Assembly: GCA_028866655.1 (NCBI GenBank)
Contig: JAGWHQ010000012.1
Coordinates: 1 to 45,237 of the forward strand
Direction of reading: 5' to 3'
Origin: Nitrososphaerota archaeon
GTDB taxonomy: Archaea; Thermoproteota; Nitrososphaeria; Nitrososphaerales; Nitrosopumilaceae
DNA: 45,237 bases
Positions 40,262 to 45,237 of this stretch are shown piece by piece. The notes beneath the pieces were generated by a model. It saw only the letters and a list, made by a program, of their open reading frames with translations. It was not told the DNA's origin and made no database searches. A program made the translations under genes and the position numbers. Each line of letters starts with the position of its first letter. Position 1 is the first letter of the stretch.

Positions 40262-40894
40262 TTAGCTTGTATCCATTGTAGTTTTTGTAATTCTCATTAT
40301 GATACCGCTAAAGGCAGCAGAAGAAAGGAAGTACCATGCCCAGAAATACAATTCGTTTACATGATGACAGATATCAGGATGTCCTGCAATTTGAGAGTCT
40401 GCAACTTTGGCTGCAGTACAAGTCAATTCAAAAAATCCTCCAGGTATGAAGTTTAACGATATTGGTGATATGGCAACAGTGTATGAAAATAACGGAGGAA
40501 GTACGAAATAAAACACAAGAATCAATGGAAGAAAAGTAAACATCATTGGTCTCATGTTCATTTGCATCACTTCCATGTTCATCTTGTTCATGTATGCAGA
40601 TTTTTTATTGAGTTCATCTGTTTTAGCTTGATCTTTTGACTTGAATGCCGCCATTCTTTCCTTTTGCCAAGCTCTTGTTTCCTTGAGTAATCTTTTGAGT
40701 TTTTCTTGATCAACCATCTTTCGTTTTATTATTGCATTAAGCAGGTTAAGGCCTACAGATATACCCATTATGCCAAAGGCAGATGGGATCATTCCTTTCA
40801 CTATAGGATTTGCACTACCTAGTGGTCCTCTGCTCAGGCCAGGTATCTGAAGCGCTAATGCATTTATGAAACTAAGAAATATGCTATGCTCCAT
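40262..40894 (-). CDS. DUF106 membrane protein (archaeal EMC3/TMCO1-like insertase relative)
   Basis: The protein has a hydrophobic N-terminus (MEHSIFLSFINA), a helix at about 30-50 (MIPSAFGIMGISVGLNLLNAI), a cytoplasmic coiled-coil hairpin rich in Lys and Met (KRLLKETRAWQKERMAAFK, MNKMNMEVMQMNMRPMM) and helices near 110-130 and at the C-terminus. This is the layout of DUF106, a member of the Oxa1 superfamily related to eukaryotic EMC3. It probably inserts membrane proteins, in keeping with its place behind secY. A longer frame reaches 41023, but it would overlap adkA by 140 bp; ATG 40894 gives the conserved start with 11 bp of overlap. Confidence 0.88.
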   Translation of the reverse strand: MEHSIFLSFINALALQIPGLSRGPLGSANPIVKGMIPSAFGIMGISVGLNLLNAIIKRKMVDQEKLKRLLKETRAWQKERMAAFKSKDQAKTDELNKKSAYMNKMNMEVMQMNMRPMMFTFLPLILVFYFVLPPLFSYTVAISPISLNFIPGGFFELTCTAAKVADSQIAGHPDICHHVNELYFWAWYFLSSAAFSGIIMRITKTTMDTS

Positions 40895-41483
40895 TGTTAA
40901 ACCCCATTGCTTTAAGAATGCCTCTTGCCGCTTCATCAACTTTGCCTTCTGTGTTAAGAACCATCTTGATTGGAGAACCACACAGTATTGAACAAGTAGA
41001 AAGCATTGCGCTTGTGACATCAAGCTCTTTTTTTATTTCATCAATAGATACAATGTCTCTAGTTCTAGTTGTGTCAGTCATTCTACGATTATAGATCTCT
41101 TCAGGTCGTGCAGTTATCATAATGAAACTATCAGGATTGAGAATTTCTAAAACATTGTGTGGAAGTCCAGGATAAAACCCCTCTTTTGTTGAAATGAATG
41201 CGTGTGTATCTACAATTACCACATCATCATCAATAGAAGATATGGTTCTTGCAGCCATTGATTGCAATTCTTTTTGTTCCTTGACAGAAAGTTTTCTGAG
41301 ATCATCTCGATTTTGTACTCCTTTCTTTTTTGCTTCATCAAACATTACAGTTCCAAAAATTGATACACTTACTCTGATGCTTTTTTCTTTTAACAATTCC
41401 ACTACTCGTGATACAACAGTGGTTTTTCCAACACCTGGAATTCCCACAATTATGACGCGCTTACTTTCTGCCAAGCAATGCAC
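40884..41483 (-). CDS. adkA: adenylate kinase, archaeal AdkA type
   Basis: AdkA interconverts AMP, ADP and ATP. The 199-residue sequence has the P-loop VGIPGVGKTTVVSR (K20), IFGTVMFDEAKKKG, VIVDTHAFISTKEGFYPGLP, ITARPEEIYNRRMTDTTR, all features of the archaeal trimeric enzyme. The ATG at 41483 overlaps the end of secY by 23 bp; the N-terminus MHCLAESK is a few residues longer than usual. Its position between secY and DUF106 is conserved in archaea. Confidence 0.92.
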   Translation of the reverse strand: MHCLAESKRVIIVGIPGVGKTTVVSRVVELLKEKSIRVSVSIFGTVMFDEAKKKGVQNRDDLRKLSVKEQKELQSMAARTISSIDDDVVIVDTHAFISTKEGFYPGLPHNVLEILNPDSFIMITARPEEIYNRRMTDTTRTRDIVSIDEIKKELDVTSAMLSTCSILCGSPIKMVLNTEGKVDEAARGILKAMGFNNGA

Positions 41484-42900
41484 CTAGGGTAGGCATTACT
41501 TCCTCGACTCTTTCTCGAACAAGTAAATTGTAATAGTTAATCAAGATATCAACTGTTAACAACATTCCTGTCCCTGATCCAAATGTTCCTAGTACATCAG
41601 AAGTACCAGCTAACAATCCCAGTATGATAGAACCAATTATAGTGACAGATGGAATGTATTTTTGAAGTAGGTTTTCAACAGGTTGGTTTGAACGTCTAAA
41701 GCCAGGAATCTGTACCTCAGCATCAAGCAAGTTCTTGGCTGCACTCTTTGCAGAGAGACCTCCAAGTTCAATCCACAATCTACCAAATAAGACAACTATT
41801 CCGACCATGAATAAAATATACAAAACAGCTCTAGTTGGATCTAATGCAACAATATCAAGGCCACGCGGTGCTGTAACATAATAAAGTATACCTCCAGTAG
41901 GAGTGGAGGGAGAGGTGGGATCAAACATGCCCAAGAAATTCATAAAGGGATTTGCATTTCGCGGGTTAAAGTTAGCCCACATGATTTGCCCTACAAACAC
42001 AGCATTTGCAGTAAGTGCAGAAGCCAAAATGACTGGAATGTTGGATACATACATCAACTTGATTGGATATACTGCGGAGAATCCTCTGTATTTTGTAGAT
42101 ACAATAGGTATTTCGATCTTGATTCCTTGCGTATAAACAAGAATCAGCAAGACTCCAGCCGTTATGAGTAGACCAAATATACCGGGCAGCTGATTAGATC
42201 TGAAAAAGAGATTAGAAAAGTCATGTTGTAATGCGCCATGTATAATATTTGCAAACACACCTACTGGCCCTCCATCTCCTGCAGGTACTGGACTGAACAA
42301 GCTCCAAACTACTTGTTGGGCCACACCTGCTGCAATAAACAAACTAATTCCACTGCCAAGTCCCCATCCTTTTTGTACTAGTTCATCTAGTAACATGATT
42401 ATCACAGATGCGCCAATTAACTGTCCTATCAAAATGAAGATAGCTTCGTGATTTGGCATTCTCGGTCCATATACTGCCATTCCATACAAGGAAGATTCTG
42501 CTATGATTACTATGTAAGTAACAATCTTAGTTGCTGTTTGATACAGCTCTCTGTCCTCTGGCTTTTTAAAATCAAGATGAAAAATCTCAGAACCTTTTAG
42601 AAGCTGCATCAATAGTCCAGCAGTAACAATAGGTCCTATTCCAAGTTCTATCAGTGTACCTTGTTGTGAGGCAAAAATTACTCTAGCAAATGCAAGAAAA
42701 TCAAAAGACGGGGTAGATGCTCCATACAAAGGAGTCTGGCCCATTATCATGTAAATGAATAATGCAATTCCACACCACATCAAACGAACTTGGAGTGAAA
42801 TTTTCTTTTTCGGTTTTGGTACTTGAGGAATATAGACTTCAGCTTTTGAGATAATAGTTTTTAAAAAACCGGCAGAGGCTGTACCTTCTTCTGCTGTCAA
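41461..42900 (-). CDS. secY: protein translocase subunit SecY
   Basis: SecY is the channel of the Sec translocon. The 479-residue protein has about ten membrane helices, the plug region after PLYGASTPSFDF, RVIFASQQGTLIELGIGPIVTAGLLMQLL in helices 2-3, the cytoplasmic loop with KIEIPIVSTKYRG and PGFRRSNQPVENLLQKYIP, and the C-terminal helix ending VRERVEEVMPTLG. The start is a TTG at 42900 that overlaps the uL15 stop (TTGA). The gene follows the ribosomal genes as in the standard spc operon. Confidence 0.95.
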   Translation of the reverse strand: MTAEEGTASAGFLKTIISKAEVYIPQVPKPKKKISLQVRLMWCGIALFIYMIMGQTPLYGASTPSFDFLAFARVIFASQQGTLIELGIGPIVTAGLLMQLLKGSEIFHLDFKKPEDRELYQTATKIVTYIVIIAESSLYGMAVYGPRMPNHEAIFILIGQLIGASVIIMLLDELVQKGWGLGSGISLFIAAGVAQQVVWSLFSPVPAGDGGPVGVFANIIHGALQHDFSNLFFRSNQLPGIFGLLITAGVLLILVYTQGIKIEIPIVSTKYRGFSAVYPIKLMYVSNIPVILASALTANAVFVGQIMWANFNPRNANPFMNFLGMFDPTSPSTPTGGILYYVTAPRGLDIVALDPTRAVLYILFMVGIVVLFGRLWIELGGLSAKSAAKNLLDAEVQIPGFRRSNQPVENLLQKYIPSVTIIGSIILGLLAGTSDVLGTFGSGTGMLLTVDILINYYNLLVRERVEEVMPTLGALLGRK

Positions 42901-43319
42901 GCTACTGCTTGCACCTCGCCACCAGATTGTTTTACCTTTTCTTCGGCGGAAGCAGAGAATTTTTCCACCTTAACAACATAAGCATTTTCAGTCTGTCCTC
43001 CTCCTAACAGCTTGTCGTAGCCTAGTTCAGTAAGGTCAATCAATTTCTTGCCACCTTCCTGTTTTCCAGATTTTGCAAAGATATCATCCAAGTCTCTTAC
43101 GCTAACCCATTTACGGACAAGGTTTGGATGTGGTGGGTGAGTAGAATCATGGCCGAAATGTTTCGGATCAGTCATTAGCATCCTTATGAAATGATGTTTG
43201 TGTAAACCAGATTGACCAAGTCCTCCCTTGTGACCACTTGCTCTGTGCTGACCTATTTGTCCCCAACCACAGTGTCTACTTCCTCGGTATTTTCTTGTTT
43301 TTCTAGCTCTTGTTGGCAT
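42897..43319 (-). CDS. rpl15: ribosomal protein uL15
   Basis: The sequence opens with TRKTRKYRGSRHCGWGQIGQH and GHKGGLGQSGLHKHHF, typical of archaeal and eukaryotic L15. Length is 140 residues. The ATG lies one base after the uL30 stop and the stop overlaps the secY start, in line with a single operon. Confidence 0.95.
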   Translation of the reverse strand: MPTRARKTRKYRGSRHCGWGQIGQHRASGHKGGLGQSGLHKHHFIRMLMTDPKHFGHDSTHPPHPNLVRKWVSVRDLDDIFAKSGKQEGGKKLIDLTELGYDKLLGGGQTENAYVVKVEKFSASAEEKVKQSGGEVQAVA

Positions 43320-43320
43320 T

Positions 43321-43800
43321 TTACATCATTAGCCTCACTTGTGCTAGGAGTTCTTTGTGACTACCAAGAATGCCTCCTTCTCCATACATCTTCTTGGTGT
43401 TTCGTTTGAATCCATGTTTAGGTGGTGACAGAGCAAACCATGGCTTGAGCGGTTTTAGTTTAGATAATGTAACAGAACCTTCAGCAAGTGATTTTGCAAG
43501 TTCATCAGTATTTTTGAATCCTAATTGGACCATATCAGCATCAGTAATTTTTTGATATCCACCCTTACGTGCCTTTTTCTCCAACAATTCTTTTGCAGTA
43601 GATACATCAATTTCCTGCCATGATACATAGTGCTTGATCTTGTCAAGCATTCCTTTTGTGTTATCTTTCTCTGGAATTATGGTAGCTCTGAATCTTTTGT
43701 CTAAATTTAGAAGGTCCATTGTAGTGGTAGCCCAATAAGGAACGTTGACAGTTCCCTTCATTCTAACTATTAAGAAAGCTTTACCCATATCTTCATTCAA
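43321..43800 (-). CDS. rpl30: ribosomal protein uL30
   Basis: The 159-residue archaeal-size L30 starts KAFLIVRMKGTVNVPYWATT and contains LDLRFRATIIP-like LDKRFRATIIP and FKPLKPWFALSPPKHGFK-type sequence (KLKPLKPWFALSPPKHGFKR is at about 115-134). The start is TTG at 43800, overlapping the uS5 stop as TTGA; an in-frame ATG at 43788 would remove four residues and is possible. Confidence 0.94.
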   Translation of the reverse strand: MNEDMGKAFLIVRMKGTVNVPYWATTTMDLLNLDKRFRATIIPEKDNTKGMLDKIKHYVSWQEIDVSTAKELLEKKARKGGYQKITDADMVQLGFKNTDELAKSLAEGSVTLSKLKPLKPWFALSPPKHGFKRNTKKMYGEGGILGSHKELLAQVRLMM

Positions 43801-44432
43801 CCCTGACTAAATGTTTGTCTCAAACAGTCCAGAACAGCTCGTGATGTAGAAGTCATGGTGTTTGTTGACCCTGTACTTTTTGTCCATGCATCCTTTAAAC
43901 CGGCTAATTTTAAGAGATTTCTAATATTTCCACCTGCTACAAGACCAAGACCTCTTGGGCCTGGAATAACTTCCACGGTAACACTTCCACCTCTTCCCCT
44001 TACTTTGAATGGGACTGAGTGATGTTGTTCACATCTGCATTCCCAACTTCCACAACCAAGTTTTACCGGACTTACATTAAGATAAGCTTGATTTGTTGCT
44101 TTTTCAATTGCAATTCTCATTTGTTTTGATTTGCCTTGTCCTATTCCCAACCAACCATTTTCATCGCCTGCTGCAACAAGTGCTTTGAATCTAGTATATT
44201 CACCGTTGGTTGTTTGTTTTTGAACAATTCCAACATCTATTACTTCAGTTTTAATTCCTGGCAACAATTTTTTAATAATTCCAGCCTCTTGAATTCTATA
44301 ACCATTTTCATAAATCTCTTTCATTGATGTTATTTTATCAGTTGCCACTAGTGTCCCCAATTTTGTTCTTGGAGTCCATACTTGTTCTGGTTCTCTTCTT
44401 GGTGGTCTTGATCTCTGTTCTGTTCTACTCAT
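43797..44432 (-). CDS. rps5: ribosomal protein uS5
   Basis: The 211-residue protein has the N-terminal extension of archaeal S5 (WTPRTKLGTLVATDKITSMK), the double-stranded RNA-binding-like S5 domain (QTTNGEYTRFKALVAAGDENGWLGIGQGKS) and the C-terminal PFKVRGRGGSVTVEVIPGPRG. The ATG overlaps the uL18 stop as ATGA. Confidence 0.95.
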   Translation of the reverse strand: MSRTEQRSRPPRREPEQVWTPRTKLGTLVATDKITSMKEIYENGYRIQEAGIIKKLLPGIKTEVIDVGIVQKQTTNGEYTRFKALVAAGDENGWLGIGQGKSKQMRIAIEKATNQAYLNVSPVKLGCGSWECRCEQHHSVPFKVRGRGGSVTVEVIPGPRGLGLVAGGNIRNLLKLAGLKDAWTKSTGSTNTMTSTSRAVLDCLRQTFSQG

Positions 44433-44917
44433 TTGGATTTAACCTCATTATCTATTGCAGATTTTACTTTATCAATTTCATTTGCAATTTTAAGATGCTT
44501 GCCACTAATCCTCTCTTCAGATGGAAAAGTTTCTGCGTCTGCTGGCACTTCTACACCTGCATCTATTATTCCTTTCAATGCTGCTGCAATTCTTTGAGTA
44601 TATTTTCTAGTACCAGTATAAAGTACAGCACTCTTAGTTCCACTTGCAAGCGCCTTCTTACCTGCTAGATAACCAGTAAGATATGCTGCAGGGATACTTT
44701 TTCGAGATCCTTTCCATCCCTTATTTAGAAGCGATCGAGAATGTGCTGATGAAAGAACCTTGTCACCTTCCATTTCAGGTTTATGGATTTGTACAAGAGT
44801 ATTTTCGTTTGATATCTGAACTGTGATAAAGTCTCTCCTACCCATAAGAAGATGTCTTCTTTTCTTATAGTTGGTCTTCTCATCCCTAGATCTACGTAAT
44901 ATTTGTGAATATGCCAT
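44429..44917 (-). CDS. rpl18: ribosomal protein uL18
   Basis: L18 binds 5S rRNA. The sequence contains RRSRDEKTNYKKRRHLLMGRR, DFITVQISNENTLVQIHKP and SIPAAYLTGYLAGKKAL, as in archaeal L18. It is the first ribosomal gene of this run: the usual upstream partners (uS8, uL6, eL32, eL19) are not next to it. A TATA-like GTTTATAAG lies about 40 bp before its ATG in the short gap behind argF. Confidence 0.95.
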   Translation of the reverse strand: MAYSQILRRSRDEKTNYKKRRHLLMGRRDFITVQISNENTLVQIHKPEMEGDKVLSSAHSRSLLNKGWKGSRKSIPAAYLTGYLAGKKALASGTKSAVLYTGTRKYTQRIAAALKGIIDAGVEVPADAETFPSEERISGKHLKIANEIDKVKSAIDNEVKSK

Positions 44918-44953
44918 CTGCTAAACCTATTTACAAAAAATTTTGGTGAAGCT

Positions 44954-44962
44954 CTTATAAAC
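44954..44962 (-). promoter_or_regulatory. TATA-like box before the uL18-uS5-uL30-uL15-secY operon
   Basis: The minus strand reads GTTTATAAG about 41 bp before the uL18 ATG, which would give a leader of about 14 bases. The box lies immediately before the argF stop region, overlapping no coding sequence (the argF stop is at 44964). Confidence 0.4.
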
Positions 44963-44963
44963 G

Positions 44964-45237
<274 letters not shown>

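Noticed and set aside
40895-41023. Extended N-terminus of the DUF106 protein
   Set aside because: The extra 43 codons lie inside adkA and do not look like a DUF106 start; the ATG at 40894 is a better fit.

Overview
The window looks like a chromosomal segment of an ammonia-oxidising-type archaeon (Nitrososphaerota/Thaumarchaeota, probably a group I.1a lineage related to Nitrosopumilus or Nitrosotalea). The evidence is an AT-rich, gene-dense sequence with archaeal information-processing genes throughout: TFB, RNA polymerase subunit D, exosome Rrp4/Rrp41/Rrp42, SBDS, L37Ae, Pcc1, prefoldin beta, XPF-type nuclease, Nob1, Cbf5, archaeal AdkA and Cmk, SecY with uL15, uL30, uS5 and uL18, a single-domain uL18e/uL13/uS9 operon, and an intron-bearing tRNA-Ser. 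F420 ligase, a fused 2-oxoacid:ferredoxin oxidoreductase and several lineage-specific hypotheticals agree with this. The genus is an inference; no marker such as amoA or 16S is present.

Layout. 1-7.2 kb: a P3A-type proton ATPase, a membrane-anchored cupredoxin, a methyltransferase, a stand-alone Lrp ligand-binding domain, an SRPBCC protein coupled to a TFB with a degenerate zinc ribbon, a ribbon-helix-helix protein and a small exported membrane protein. 7.4-10.0 kb: a lineage-specific module (139-residue protein, P-loop ATPase, putative winged-helix partner). 10.1-10.9 kb: a candidate C/D box guide RNA, MsrB, a tiny CxxC/HxxxH protein and an operator-like palindrome. 10.9-14.3 kb: a coiled-coil repeat protein and a GT2 membrane glycosyltransferase whose stop codons share a CTAG. 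14.4-18.7 kb: a ferredoxin fusion, a small unknown and two tandem-domain sulfurtransferases around NAD kinase and Nob1. 18.7-23.2 kb: XPF nuclease and the exosome/SBDS/L37Ae/Pcc1/prefoldin superoperon, divergent from 23.25-25.9 kb (RpoD, uL18e, uL13, uS9, a sugar-phosphate nucleotidyltransferase). 25.9-29.7 kb: two unrelated-type isopropylmalate isomerase pairs. 29.8-33.3 kb: CofE, a tail-anchored unknown, an exported Lon-like protease and two convergent unknowns. 33.4-36.5 kb: 2-oxoacid:ferredoxin oxidoreductase and an eight-cysteine miniprotein. 36.6-38.7 kb: D-2-hydroxyacid dehydrogenase, a small unknown, tRNA-Ser(GGA) and an exported beta-sandwich protein. 38.7-45.2 kb: Cbf5, Cmk, EMC3-like DUF106 protein, AdkA, SecY, uL15, uL30, uS5, uL18, then the 3' part of ornithine carbamoyltransferase running off the edge.

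How it works together. Most of the window is housekeeping: ribosome and RNA maturation, protein export, nucleotide kinases, leucine-type biosynthesis and central carbon oxidation through ferredoxin. Many genes start with TTG or GTG, and several have a TATA-like box about 26-28 bp before the start codon, which fits leaderless transcription. I saw no CRISPR array, insertion sequence, integrase or phage gene. The only gene-free interval longer than 300 bp between large genes (36290-36617) holds the eight-cysteine miniprotein and two promoters. The less explained parts are the ATPase module, the two miniproteins, the candidate guide RNA and the ferredoxin/sulfurtransferase cluster.
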